40,000 nucleotides of DNA from Prorocentrum cordatum (GCA_963575745.1 CAUYUJ010014621.1:288595-328594); one strand, 5' to 3'; counted from the stretch's first letter, positions 1 to 10,384 are shown. The notes: generated by a model from the letters alone, not told the origin. Program-made: numbers and translations.

Positions 1-133
1 TCCCGCTACGAGAGGAGTGTTCAAAAGTAATCAGAAAGTAGTCTGGGGACGAAGTTTTTGAATATCCTTGGGATATGTTTTGACACATTTTTAGTTTTCG
101 TCCAAAATCGGCCTGTAGGGGGACGTGCCCGAC
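1..133. mobile_element. MITE family M2, copy a (left tip outside window)
   Basis: Small AT-rich non-coding element. The right end reads as an inverted match to the terminal repeat GTCGGGCATGTCCCCCTACA seen in two other copies (3529-3677 and 10385-10535). Position 1 falls about 10 bases inside the left terminal repeat, so the copy is almost complete. The interior (TTCAAAA, then GGGGACGA, then TTTTCGTCC) aligns with the copy at 10385. No ORF, so it would depend on a transposase encoded elsewhere. Confidence 0.75.
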
Positions 134-205
134 TTAAGCCTAGAGCTTGACACCAACACTAATATGTCGAAGAATAAGAAGGAACAACAAAAAAAACGGC
201 ACAAC

Positions 206-363
206 CATAAACTTTTGGCGCTCCGCGCGGACTTCTCGGATCGGCGCCCAGGCTCCCCCACCGGCGGCGCCTCCGGCGCCGCCCCCCCTGGCGCGCTCCG
301 CGCGCCAGGGAGGGGGGTCCAGCGCAGATCCACGAAACCCGCGCGGAGCGCCAAAAGTTTATG
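206..363. mobile_element. Fold-back element with 25-bp perfect terminal inverted repeats
   Basis: Bases 206-230 are the exact reverse complement of 339-363 (core ACTTTTGGCGCTCCGCGCGG). Inside, a second GC-rich palindrome centred near 299 (TGGCGCG, five-base loop, CGCGCCA, flanked by C and G runs) would fold a second hairpin on top of the first. No coding capacity. No clear target duplication was found. A MITE or fold-back transposon is the likeliest reading; a recent perfect inverted duplication is the alternative. Confidence 0.65.
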
Positions 364-841
364 ATTATGTTGCTTTTGCTTCTTCTAATATCCGCGGTGT
401 GCCTCCACCGAGGAAGATGCTCCCAATCTCGGCGATGGTGGTATAAGTTCGGGCTTTAGGTGGCCGACACGTTACCACCAGCACCGAAATCTAGGATCAT
501 CTTCTCCCAGTGAAGGCAACCACGTGTGGTGGTGTCGGTGACCATATCTCGGCCTCCAAGGTTTTCCTTGTTCTCCACCGTGTGGCTCGCTTACCGTCCC
601 CTCACGACCAACACCGAAGGCATTCAAAATGGAGGTCCGGCTTCGTATCTGGAGGTTCGTTTCCTGCTCTATGGTGGCTTGTCCGAGCCAGAGTGAAGGT
701 CCCGCATCCCAAAGGAAGGGTTTTCCGTCCTCTGGGAGCATGTGCCGCAGCACGTTCGCCCACGCACGCTCTGGGAGAGCCTGTTCAGACCATTCCGAGC
801 AAAGCGCTGGAAGGAGACGAGCGCACGTTCTTGTTGCCCAG
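364..841. other. No gene recognised
   Basis: Several overlapping open frames exist on both strands, none resembling a known family. The last bases, a pyrimidine-rich run ending CCCAG at 837-841, look like a splice acceptor for the exon that follows. Confidence 0.4.
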
Positions 842-1055
842 GTCCTGGGCGCGAAGACGGCATCCCCGAGACCGCCGACCTGAGGGAGTACGGCAAGTGC
901 ATCGGTGTTGACTTGGACACCGATGTGGATCTGCAGTGGGTTGCGGCAGCTTGCTTGTTGCACGCACGCCTGAGCACGTCGTTTTGCTGTTGCTACAGAT
1001 GTCAGAGGGTCGCTGTTTCTTCCTACATTTCACTTGAGTGCCCAGCCAGCTGGGA
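842..1055 (+). CDS. Candidate exon(s), CEP164-like helix before a WW domain
   Basis: The frame starting at 841 reads GREDGIP, then ADLREYGKCIGVD, then DTDVDLQWVA, then ACLLHA. This follows the pattern IP-x-E-x-[IL]-x-E-[FY]-x3-[IL]-G-[IV]-D-x6-[DE]-L-x-W-[ILV]-A, which stands just before the WW domain of CEP164-type centriolar and ciliary proteins. The same frame stays open to CPASW at about 1039-1053, where LP-x-x-W would be expected. Skipping 964-1038 (75 nt, GC at its start, AG at its end) puts CPASW exactly 14 residues after the first Trp, as in CEP164, so a small in-frame intron is possible. A good acceptor (pyrimidine tract, CCCAG) precedes the exon. GTAAAT follows at 1056 as a donor, and read-through would stop at once (TAA). 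The N-terminus was not found. The product would presumably bind partners through the WW domain. Family match is from memory of the motif, not a search. Confidence 0.5.
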
Positions 1056-1429
1056 GTAAATTCTTATGAGGCTTGGGACCAGGCCACGCCGCTTATTTGA
1101 GCCCGCGCATGACATGCAGGAGCCATGTTTATGCTCGCAATGCAGGGCATGCCCGTTGATTTTGCACTCGGCCGAATCGAGCAAGCGTGTTCAACTTCAG
1201 GAATTGTGCTCAGCAAGCGTGCATGCACACACATATATTACGTCGGTCGGGCTGCGTTGCTGATGATGACGGTCGGACTCGATTGATGTATCCAGCTGTC
1301 TGCTGCAACCCCTCCACTGTGCAAGCACTGTATCAAAGTCGTACCATAATGCTTTTCCCATGAGACCGTCATGGTTCTACGTACAGCGACTATGCAATAT
1401 TCCTACTGTGGCTATGCAGGGCATCTGTG

Positions 1430-1660
1430 TACTTTCAGGACGTTCTTGGGCCGTCTTGGGTTCTATGGCTACCGAGCCCGCTAGCAGAGTAATAGTTTGC
1501 CGGGGGTCCTCTGGGCAGGACCTTTGGGAGATTGGGAACTGTCATGTACCGTTTTGGGAGGTTCCTGAGCCGCCTGAGGGCCCTCGTGGGGCAGTTTTGG
1601 CCCGTTCTGCGGGGCTTCGTGGCTCGAGCCCGACGGTCTTGAGACCATCCGAAGCTTTAG
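1430..1660 (-). repeat. Degenerate 11-bp-period repeat, cluster 1
   Basis: On this strand the cluster reads as G-rich 11-mers such as GTTCTTGGGCC followed by GTCTTGGGTTC, then CCTCTGGGCAG, GACCTTTGGGA, GATTGGGAACT. The period is about 11 bp with heavy drift. Related clusters lie at 6225-6840, 11770-12010 and 29815-30140. The strand label marks the TCTTGGG orientation as seen on +. Confidence 0.5.
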
Positions 1661-1834
1661 TGAAGGCGTCGTAGTCCGAGGACTTTGGGAAGCAAGCGAG
1701 TTCTAGAAACGGAGGGTACTTCAATGGTTTTCGGCGCGCAAGAGACGTCCCAGGTGGAAATGGACCGTCGGATGCTGGGAAGCGGCTTCGGCGTGTTGAC
1801 GGGGGTCGGGGCTGCCCGTGGGAACTCGCTGGCA

Positions 1835-2075
1835 GATGACGGGAGGCGTGGTCACTCTCGAAGAGGCGCCCGATCCAGGCCGCATGGTAACCTGAAGGGA
1901 TGCAGCACCGGGGAGGTCCAGTCCAGGAGCATGCCAGTTTTAGACTGCTTGCGGATTCTGACCTGGCAGATGACGGGAAGCGCGCTCCGTTTCGTAGAGT
2001 CGGGCGATGGACGGCAACCCGGAGGGATGACGGGACGCGCGGTCAGGCTCGGAGAGTTCCGCGATGGGCGTCGCA
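1835..2075 (+). repeat. Three degenerate copies of a ~46-bp unit
   Basis: Copies begin with GATGACGGGA at 1835, 1969 and 2026 and continue with a related CGCG/GAGAGT/CGATGG stretch. Spacing is irregular (134 and 57 bp). No coding sense was recognised. Confidence 0.45.
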
Positions 2076-2225
2076 TCCAGGCCCAGGGCGGAGTAGAACA
2101 TGCGATTTGCATAACGTGATGGTGGATGGGTCCCGGGAAGGGAGCTGCGCGCGATCGTTCCCGGATCGGGACCCGGCGGAGTTTCTGAAGGGCATATTGG
2201 GCGGGGCCAGGACGAAGATGAATCT

Positions 2226-2347
2226 GTTCAGAGCCTTCTGGAACGCTCTGACAAGGCCGCGGCGCCCGAGACACCCTCCAGAGCCGCCGTATCTCAGAGA
2301 TTCTCGATTGGTCCCGTCCGATGTTATCCTCGTCCTGGCTCCGTCTT
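2226..2347 (+). repeat. Dispersed repeat D1, copy a
   Basis: Matches 23400-23544 in the same orientation, sharing CCTCCAGAGCCG, AGAGATTCTCGATT and CCTCGTCCTGGCT with small indels between. It begins with a decayed form of a palindrome that is perfect in the other copy. Confidence 0.6.
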
Positions 2348-2394
2348 AGCATATCTATGACCAGGGATGATGGCGTCGGGAGCGCGGGCTCATA

Positions 2395-2570
2395 CAGTGG
2401 GGGCCCATGCCAAGAAACACCCTGCTTGCCTCCAGGGTGCCCTGGGTTTCTCGGGTTCCGATGGTTTGACGATGGGGAGCGTGACGTTCCCGCACCAAAG
2501 ATCCATGGACGTCCTGGGGTCTCAGGGTTGGGTTTCTTGTGGAAGGTTTCTTGCGGACGGGCCTCCACTG
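2395..2570. mobile_element. MITE family M1 (TA target), copy a
   Basis: A 176-bp element flanked by TA on both sides (2393-2394 and 2571-2572). Its ends are inverted: CAGTGGGGGCCC at the left, GGGCCTCCACTG at the right, 11 of 12 matching. A TA duplication plus CAGTGG ends is the usual signature of non-autonomous Tc1/mariner-type elements. The interior is close to the copy at 12974-13149, which has the same length. No ORF. Confidence 0.8.
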
Positions 2571-3044
2571 TACGGCAGCTTCGCGTCGTGCCGACCGGCG
2601 GCGACCCCGCCGCGTGCGTTCGAGGCTGAATGCCGCCCGTGGCCCAGAATCGGCCCGTCGTTGAAGGATCCGGCGTTTACGGAACGGCCGACCGTCAGGC
2701 CCCCGGAGGCCAGGAGACAGACAGACCAGGGCACGGAGAAGCAGGGAAGCGACACCCGTTCTTGCACAGTCGCACTTTCCAGTGCCCGTGATGTTTTGTT
2801 TTTTTCTTGCGCTGCAGGATTCGGGTTTGCGTCCGGGTTTTGGGGGGGTCCTGCAGGCTTTTAGGGCCTGCGCCCGGGTTTATTCTGGAAAGGTTACAGT
2901 GCAGTAGTATGTTGGTGCCGCCGTCTGGAAAAATTCGTTTCGAGGGATGTTGCGTGTCTGGGTCTAGCGTGTCCGGGTTTACGGGGCCCCGAGATCGTTC
3001 AAGCTTGAACCAACGCCGTGTCGACACGACCCGAACTTGCGGTT

Positions 3045-3425
3045 AGTCCTTGGTCTCACCGCCCACCAAACCACCCCAACCCAATCTGAAGGCCCCAAAT
3101 CGCCCTCCATTCCCGGTGGGGGGGGGGGGTCGGGGAACATTTTGAAAAACACATATGAAGCCCGTACAGTCGAGCACATGATTAAGAGACCTCCTCCCAG
3201 CCAGCTTTCCTTACCCAACTTGCTGGGAAGCCGGCCCAGTTTCTTGAGCGCGTTCGCCTCTTCCATTGTTAACACGAAAATTTGGCCCAGGCTTGTCTTG
3301 GCCCAGGTTTCTTGAATGATAAGTTTCTTGATCATATTTCCGGCTGTACCCACCCCAACCCGAAATTCGGGCGGAATTCGGGTCTTCGGGTTGGGTTGGG
3401 GTGGTTTGGTAGGTAGTCCTCGGTC
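3045..3425. repeat. Inverted duplication around AACCACCCCAACCC
   Basis: A 20-bp perfect inverted match (ACCAAACCACCCCAACCCAA) lies at 3065-3084 and 3391-3410. Weaker similarity continues inwards (CCGAA/CTGAAGRCCC) and outwards (AGTCCTNGG). It could be a decayed fold-back element or two copies of a short repeat in opposite orientation. A G run sits at 3118-3129. Confidence 0.5.
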
Positions 3426-3528
3426 GATGAGCCGCGGCCCCGGAAGGCTCTCTCGCTCTTGCGGGGGGGGCCTTGGCTTCGGGAGGCGCCGGGCTCGCAG
3501 CGCTCTCGGCGAGGGGCAGTACATCTGA

Positions 3529-3677
3529 GTCGGGCATGTCCCTCTACAGACCCAAACATAGTAAACAGATAGTCAGAGGTTGATTATTCAACTACACTTT
3601 ACTATTTTGAGTTTTTTTTTTGCGACGTGTGTTTGTGCATGTCCCCCCAAATCCGCCTGCAGGAGAACATGCCCGAC
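3529..3677. mobile_element. MITE family M2, copy b
   Basis: A 149-bp AT-rich element with terminal inverted repeats: GTCGGGCATGTCCCTCTACA at the left against GTCGGGCATGTTCTCCTGCA read inward from the right. CAGTACAT stands just outside both ends, separated from them by four bases, and could be an 8-bp target duplication of hAT type. No ORF; a T run occurs inside. Confidence 0.75.
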
Positions 3678-5240
3678 CTAACAGTACATGGGCAATAAGT
3701 TCGAACCCTGCGGCGCAAGATGCCCCAAGATGCCCCCCCCGGAACCGCAAAATCATTACCATTGAGGGTGCGGCAATGGAGACGGCATGGGTGGGCATAA
3801 ATATTCGAACCCCCAAATTATTACTCATGCTAAATTCAGCATGGATATCGGAGGCTGGGGGGTGATGAACATCCCCCTCAAGTGCGTGAGGGTTCGAATA
3901 GTTTGTCCATGTGCGGGATCATGGCCTTGGGCGCGCGCGGGGCAATAATTTGTTACCAGCGCGCTGGATCCATGGTGATGTCGTTTCGTATTTCGAGGAA
4001 TCGTCGCCTCGAGAGAGCGGGCCCTTGGTTCTTTACGATGCCGGAGCCCCTGTGTGTCACTCGAGGTCTGCTGCCTTGGGGGCGGGGCGGATATCTGGTA
4101 ATTTACGATGGCTCGTGTCCCTGGGAGCGCATGCCTTGGGAGCTCAAGCCGCCCTCTCCTCTGGAACCTCTCGGGTAGGGCATGTGTCCCAGATGTCTGT
4201 GCGTTCCACGCGCGCGCACGCACATGCGCACGCGCCTCAAGTGGCGGCGCTCCCCGCTCTTTCCTGACCAGGTTTGGGAGCGAGGCGCGCGTGCTGCCAG
4301 CATTCAGACAAGTCCCGCGCACGAGTATCACGTGCCAGGGTGTTGTGATTAATGAAGCTGTTCGAACACCTACCACGCACAATTGTTGCCATACTACAAG
4401 AATGACCGAAGGTGGCAGTGATGCCTTTTTTTCGGGGGGGGGGGGGGGGGCAACACGTCGTCGCCGCCGAAGGTTGTGCAGGAAGGCTTATCCGCTGCTC
4501 TACCACCAAGCTGGACGCAACATAGTGACGATCATGGGCGCGTGTATTTTTTCAACCAGGCTGCTCTGTTGTCTTGTCCTTCTTCCTGGCAGCTGCCACT
4601 GCGCAACTGCTTCTGTTTCGTGTGCTGATATGCTTGGGTTCGAGAGCCCGCTCGAGCAGATCCAAGTACGAAACGCCGCGCACGACTCGCCTTTCGAGAG
4701 GATGCTCCAACATGTCACAAAGCCATGGCGAGTCGCAGTCGCGCAGTCCAGCGGAGCTGTAAGAGCCTTTACGGGGGCATCGTCGTATAGGATAACCGCA
4801 GCAGGCCAATATTGTCAGGAGGGGAGCCTTGCCAGCCGCCCCACGAAATCCGCCAATCGAGAGTGTGACTGCTTGTGGGATGCTGTATAGTTCCTTTGGG
4901 AGTCTGCATCTCCTCTCCTCTTCCTCCTCCTCCTCCTCCCTCTGCTCTTCCTCTCCATAACGACGTTGTGCCTCCTCCTTTTTTCTCAGAGATCCTTGAT
5001 AATTTCCACTGGGCTTCGAACAAACAAGGACGTACCTAACCCATCCGCAATAAGTGGCATCACCGGGCCTTTCAACGACTATATCAGCGTTCGAAATGGC
5101 AAGCGCCCCACTGTGAAAGCTGCATGGCATCTGCGCAGTGCGAGCCAGATTGGGCCTGTATGGAGCAATGCCGAGAGAAATGGGACGGAGGGGGAAGGCA
5201 GGAGGATAACGACGGCGAAGAGTTGGAGCAGCAAGGATGT
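3678..5240. other. No gene recognised
   Basis: Contains three TTCGAA-containing stretches (3698, 3807, 3891), alternating CG/CA tracts near 4205-4235, a 20-bp G run at 4433-4452 and a short CTC tract at 4907-4945. Open frames here have no recognisable family features. Confidence 0.4.
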
Positions 5241-5247
5241 CCAGAGA

Positions 5248-5588
5248 GGAGGATAATCACACACACACACACGTATGCATACACATACATTCATTCATGC
5301 ATATATATATATACCTACAGACATACGTATACACAGACAAACATGTATATACCTACCTACCTACCTACCTACCCACCCACCCACCCACCTACCTACCTAC
5401 CTACCTACCTGCCTACACACATGCCAGCATACCTGCATACATACAGACATGCACGTACACACATACACACATGCACACATGCATACGAACATGCATACAT
5501 ACATACATGCGTGCATGCATACATACATACATACTCACACACATGCATGCATACAGACAGGCAGACATGCGTGCATACATACATACAT

Positions 5589-5619
<31 letters not shown>

Positions 5620-5912
5620 CATATATACACAACCAATCACACAAGCATACAAGCATGCATACATACATACATGCATGCATGCATACATACGCATACATAC
5701 GTGCATGCATGCATGCATATATATATAGATGCATACACACGTACGGACGTACGTACATGCGTTTATACCTGCCTACCTGCTTGCTACCGACCTACCTGCC
5801 TACATCTACATACATGAATGCATGCATATATACATACACACATACACACATACACACACGCATACACACGTACACACATACACACATACATCTATACATA
5901 CATACATGCTTG

Positions 5913-5944
<32 letters not shown>

Positions 5945-6150
5945 CATACATACATACATACATACATACATACATACATACATACATACACACACATACA
6001 TACATACATACATACATACATACATACATACATACATACATACATACATACATACATACAAACAAACATGCATGCATACACACATGCATATAGACACAGT
6101 AACATACATACATGCGTGCATGCATGCATACACACATACATATCTGTATT
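5248..6150. repeat. Tetranucleotide satellite (CATA/TACA with CTAC, CCCA, TGCA variants)
   Basis: About 900 bp of four-base repeats. It starts as (CA)n, passes through CTAC and CCAC blocks at 5350-5415, and becomes nearly pure CATA at 5915-6060. Because 4 is not a multiple of 3, all frames are open over long stretches and give Tyr-Ile-His-Thr repeats; these are not genes. Alternating purine-pyrimidine blocks could adopt non-B DNA. Confidence 0.95.
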
Positions 6151-6224
6151 AACACCCATATATTTTAATGGGCCAGAAAGCCGGATAAAAAAAGCACAGA
6201 CACACATTCCTAACGAAGTTGGCC

Positions 6225-6840
6225 TTCCCCGGGCCTTCGGGCAACCCTCCAGACGACTCCCGGGAGAACCTCACGAGAGCCCGAAGACGGCCCCAGACGG
6301 ATTACAGGCGTTCTGGCGCACTCCCGAAACGACCCCAGAGAGCCCCAATACGGTCCACGACGACCCCCAAGAAGCCGTCATATCCCCAAAGATCGCTCCA
6401 AAACGTCACAAGGGGCCTCCAAGAGCACTCCCAAGAAGGCCCCAAGAGGCAAACATAATTATGTTTTTTGGTGAATTTTGGGATTATCTTCTTTTCGGTT
6501 TCCCGACGCTCCAAGACGGCGGTCGTCCGGGCGTCCGAGACCGCCTGGCAGGCTCCAACATCGCCCCACAACCATCCGAAAGGGCTTCCAGGCAGTCCAA
6601 GAGAGCTCCAAAACGGCACAACAGGGGTCCAAGATGGCCCTGAGAGAGCCCCATGGCGGGCCAAGATGGCCCCAAGACACCCTCCGATTCCAAATCCCGA
6701 CCCCGTCGTTCCGGGAGACCGCGGTTGGAGGCATGGTGGCCCGAGGAAGCTCCCAGAGGCCCCCAGAACAAGCCCAGGAGGCCTCCAGAAGGCCGTAAGA
6801 AAGCTTGAAAACTTTGGTGAGGCCCCCAGAGGCTCTCCAA
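6225..6840 (+). repeat. Degenerate 11-bp-period repeat, cluster 2 (CCCAAGANGGC type)
   Basis: Successive 11-mers are visible, for example CCCGAAGACGG then CCCCAGACGGA, and TCCAAGATGGC, CCTGAGAGAGC, CCCATGGCGGG, CCAAGATGGCC, CCAAGACACCC. Spacings between CCAAGA motifs are close to 11, 22 or 33. Repeat type and period are shared with 1430-1660 and 11770-12010 (opposite orientation) and 29815-30140 (same orientation). An AT-rich gap sits at 6450-6500. Confidence 0.65.
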
Positions 6841-7886
6841 GGAGGAGCCTCTGCAAAAAGAGCTAACGAGGATGGGGATAATGCGCAGGGTATGGCGAGA
6901 ATGAGGAGAAAGAAGCATGGAGGAAGGATAACGAAACACATTAGTATAACGGCGATGCCAGAAAAGGCAACAAGGAGTTATCGCTAAATTGTCGGCTTGA
7001 CCTTTCTGCCATTCCGCATGCATATTGTGTGTGAGAGCAATTAACAGTATGATGAGTCTGATCATGAATGATCCGAATGTGGGTGGTTTGAAATACAATT
7101 TTGTAGGAGTGTGGTTTAGCGAGTCGGTTTAGTCTGAGGATGGGTGAGTCTGAGTCTGACTGGATCCGAGTATGGGTTAATGCGTTAGTATGAGTGCGGT
7201 GAGGGGGCGGAGGCGCGAAATTAACAGCAATCAAACACTGCTTAGGACATGGAGGATTACAATGATGGGAACAACGTTCATAGACCATGCACCAGGGAGG
7301 CCCGAGCCGGACACGGTTCGCTGTCTTATCGCCGAACAGTTTACAAGTAGTTGGCACCGCGCATGGTTTTGTTAACAGTGGGAGATTACACCATGGATGT
7401 GTACTGGGATGGTATCGATATCTGGGCTTCGCGTAGAGCGGCTTGTCGTGTGTATCGCACATCGTCTGGGCTCGGAAGCATGTTGCAGTGTTTGATCACT
7501 TTCCTTGCTGCGATCTTGCTTACATCGGTGCGGCTCCAATGAAAGCGCAGGTGTCTCAAGAGAGCAGCTGGTCGCACCCAATGGATTCTGTATTCAAGGA
7601 AATCGTGGAGTTGGTGAAGGCTTTGCGTACGGAGCGGGCCAGGGTTGCAGATAGACCATGTGCGTGGGTTTGTTCTGGATGCCGCCGGTCCAGACTTCCG
7701 TGTGGTGCTGCTTTAGGCTAGTATCTCTTCCGCGCTTGATTTGCTCGCTTTTCGCTCCCAGGCATCGCCCATCCTTGCACTCCGCCCCCTGCTGGGCAAG
7801 AGAGCGTCAGCCTGTCAACCTCAGAGTCCTGCGAGTCTTGCGAGCACCTCCCGAGGCTTCGCTCGTGTTTCGAAGCCATCTCTCCA
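6841..7886. other. No gene recognised
   Basis: Less GC-rich than its surroundings, with a short GAGTCTGA repeat near 7130-7165. No frame resembles a known protein. Confidence 0.4.
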
Positions 7887-8071
7887 CAGGAGGAGGAGGA
7901 GGAGGAGGAGGAGGAGGAGGAGGAGGAGGAGGAGGAGGAGGGAGGAGGAGGAGGAGGAGGAGGAGGAGGAGGAGGAGGAGAGGAGAGGAGAGAGAGGAGA
8001 GAAGAAGAAGGAGGAGGGAGGAGAGGAGAGAGGAGGAGAGGAGGAGGAGGAGGAGGCGGAGGAGGAGGAGG
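7887..8071. repeat. (GGA)n polypurine tract
   Basis: About 185 bp, nearly pure GGA/GA. It pairs in inverted sense with the CCT tract at 8241-8397, with a 170-bp ordinary spacer between. Long poly-Arg, poly-Glu and poly-Gly frames across it are artefacts. Confidence 0.95.
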
Positions 8072-8240
8072 CACGGTGGACAGGGCGCGGTCTTGAAGGA
8101 CGGGGGCGAGGGTGATGGCAGCACCCGTGCCGCCACGGCGACGGCCTGCCCGCCGCGCTCAGGAGCAGGTCCGTCGCAGAGTTGCGCACGGGTGGCCCTG
8201 CCAGACTGCGACAGCTCTCGGTTTTTAGCCGCACGGGAGC

Positions 8241-8397
8241 TTCCTCCCTCCTCCGTCCTCCCTCCTCCCTCCTCATCCCTCCTCGCTCCTCCCTCCTCCC
8301 TCCTCCCCTCCTCATTCCTCCTCCCTCCTCCCTCCTCCTCCTCCTCCCTCCTCCTCCTCCTCCTCCTCCTCCTCCTCCTCCTCCTCCTCCTCCTCCC
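8241..8397. repeat. (CCT)n polypyrimidine tract
   Basis: About 157 bp of CCTCCT/CCCTCC. Facing the GGA tract, it could fold into a long imperfect hairpin or triplex. Poly-Pro, poly-Ser and poly-Leu frames are artefacts. Confidence 0.95.
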
Positions 8398-9580
8398 AGG
8401 TCGCCCGATGGGGCGCCAAGGCAGCCGCGCTTCTCGCCTCGCGGACTGGGCCAGAGCGGCTGGCCGTATCCGAGACGGCGGTGCGAGGGCGGAAGGGCGC
8501 GAAGAGGATCGCGCGTCGCGCATCGCGGGGCGCGATGCGCGAGGTTTGGTGCCACGGGGTGAGCACGTCTGACCACACGTGTGCGCTTGCTCCAGGTGGC
8601 AAGGAGCAGGTAGCAGTTTGCGTTGCAGCGGGTGGCGGGGGCAGCGCGGGTGCGCCGGCTTCTGTGCAACGTGGAGCGCAGGTGGCGCAGGGGCGATCGA
8701 GCATGGACGGACGGATCACGGAAGTCATGCCGTTACCCCATATGGCAGCATCACTGCGAGGGAATGCGATGACTTGGTGGAGCCGTTGCCGTTGTCACCG
8801 AGTTCCGACTGTCTTTACTATATTGTGGTGTCTAGTCCGATGGCTGTCCTGTCTTATATGTGTTTCGCACTCCGCAGCCCGTCCTGCCCTTCTCCGTGGA
8901 TCCCGCTAAGTCCCCATTCTCGTTGAGCATTCTCTTACCTCGTCGCCGCGCAGATCCCATCGCATACCATTATCCTCTCTCTGTCTCTCTCTCTCTCTCT
9001 CTGCTTGTTTCTCTGCGCAGTACGCTCGGTCTCTCTCTCTCTATTCCTCTACTTCCGTCTCCATTTGCTTGTCCTTCTCATCCTTTTTCTCCTTGCCGAA
9101 TACCTCCTGCTCTCCCCGCCGCGCGGCCGCCATGTCGCGATTTGCCCGTTGCGCGCCTGGTATGTCATCCACTCCCTCCGCCATTCCCTCCGCCATTCCC
9201 TCCGGGTCCCTGGGGCCACCACGAGGGTGCGAAGCTAGTTGCGCTCCGCGGTTTGGGCGATTTCGGAGCGAGGCGCGAGTCCCTCATCCTGTTCCGGGGC
9301 AGGAGCGGCGCGACACCGCGAAGAGGATCGCGGTTCGCGGAGCGCGAAGCGCGAAGATAGCTGCCCTCGGGGGTCCTCCCCTCGTGGTCCTCCTCCTCCT
9401 CTTGCTCGGGCTGTGCGCCTGCCCGTGCCCCTGAACCCCGCTTCCCGCGTTTGGCGAGGAGCAGCCGGCCGCATCCGCCATCCGGCGTGCCGAGGCCGTG
9501 CAGGCTGCAGTCTGCCGCTCGCGGCGGGGAGCGAAGGAAGCGGGCGGCGGAGCTGGAGCAGCTCTGGGCACAGCGAATAA
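8398..9580. other. No gene recognised; CT-rich patches
   Basis: Contains a CT microsatellite at 8971-9003 with a second run near 9029-9044. Two short similar blocks sharing GCGAAGAGGATCGCG occur near 8500 and 9318. No protein family was seen. Confidence 0.4.
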
Positions 9581-9934
9581 CCACAACCACAGCTACTACC
9601 CTCGTCAAAGTTGACCTCAAAAATGGCGACCACGCCCCTGCGATGTCGGCGCGCTCTTCAATGTCGATAGACGCCCCTCCAATGTCGGGGCCAAGGAAAA
9701 AGTGGTCTGACCGGGAACGACTCAGAAGTTCGATGATGACCGACATTGGAGGGGCGGCGCATACCAGTACCTCGCAGTCACCGCAACTCTGACCAGTATC
9801 TCCCCACAAACAGTTCAGCCACGTAAGATATTCTTGAGGTTAATTTTGACGAGGATTGTAGGTGGATTTTTCGGGAGGGCTCCTCGGGGGAGAGGCCACC
9901 GACCTCGACACGAGCACTCTGGCTGTGGTTGTGG
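9581..9934. repeat. Imperfect inverted repeat (decayed fold-back element)
   Basis: Nested inverted matches share one centre. CCACAACCACAGC at 9581 pairs with 9922-9934. CTCGTCAAAGTTGACCTCAA at 9601 pairs, with a few mismatches, with about 9833-9853. CGCCCCTCCAATGTCGG at 9672-9688 pairs perfectly with 9740-9756. The left arm also has a second CGCCCCTNNNATGTCGG at 9633. No ORF. Confidence 0.6.
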
Positions 9935-10304
9935 TCGATGTGGCCATCCTGGGACGCCACCTCGACCACAACCAGTACGGAGCTGGTTCCAGTGTTCCGG
10001 CAGCCTTTGGCATGCGCAAGACATCCCCCCAGTGTGTCCTCGATGTGGTTGTGGTCGCTTGCTGCCCCTGCATTACCAGCAGCTGGGCGGATCGATGAGA
10101 CGAGCCCGGGGTTGAGAAGGTGAGTCGGCGAGAGCTGTTTGAGCAGATGGGGACCCTCGGTCGTTCTGTCAGCGTCCGAGCGTCGACGACGGCACGGGCA
10201 GACGACACCACATCAGGGCATGCAGCATGCGACGGCTTGCCAGAAGACTCTGGATGGCAGTTGGCGTCGGGCACGCGCCCGAGGCCAGGGGCGCCGCGCA
10301 TCAT

Positions 10305-10381
10305 ATGTTGTCCAGTGCTCGTGGGTGTGGCGGTGGAGCCTGACCTTCAGTCGCCCGAGGTGGGTTTGGTGGCCGTAGCTG
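10305..10381 (+). repeat. 77-bp direct repeat, left copy
   Basis: Nearly the same as 10698-10774, sharing GTGCTCGTGGGTGTGGCGGT and GAGCCTGACCTTC. The pair brackets 316 bp that hold MITE M2 copy c and a GGCGGAAG cluster. Confidence 0.75.
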
Positions 10382-10384
10382 TAA

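Noticed and set aside
1852-2568. 238-residue frame on the minus strand
   Set aside because: Runs through MITE M1 copy a and repeat D1 with no recognisable motif.
3690-3900. Three TTCGAA-containing stretches resembling tRNA T-arms
   Set aside because: No acceptor, D or anticodon stems could be paired around any of them on either strand.
5124-6155. Long open frames rich in Tyr-Ile-His-Thr or Cys-Met-Tyr-Val
   Set aside because: They lie in a four-base satellite that leaves all six frames open; no domain or start context.
7658-8669. Open frames of 80-300 residues with Arg, Glu, Ser, Pro or Leu runs
   Set aside because: Products of GGA and CCT tracts.
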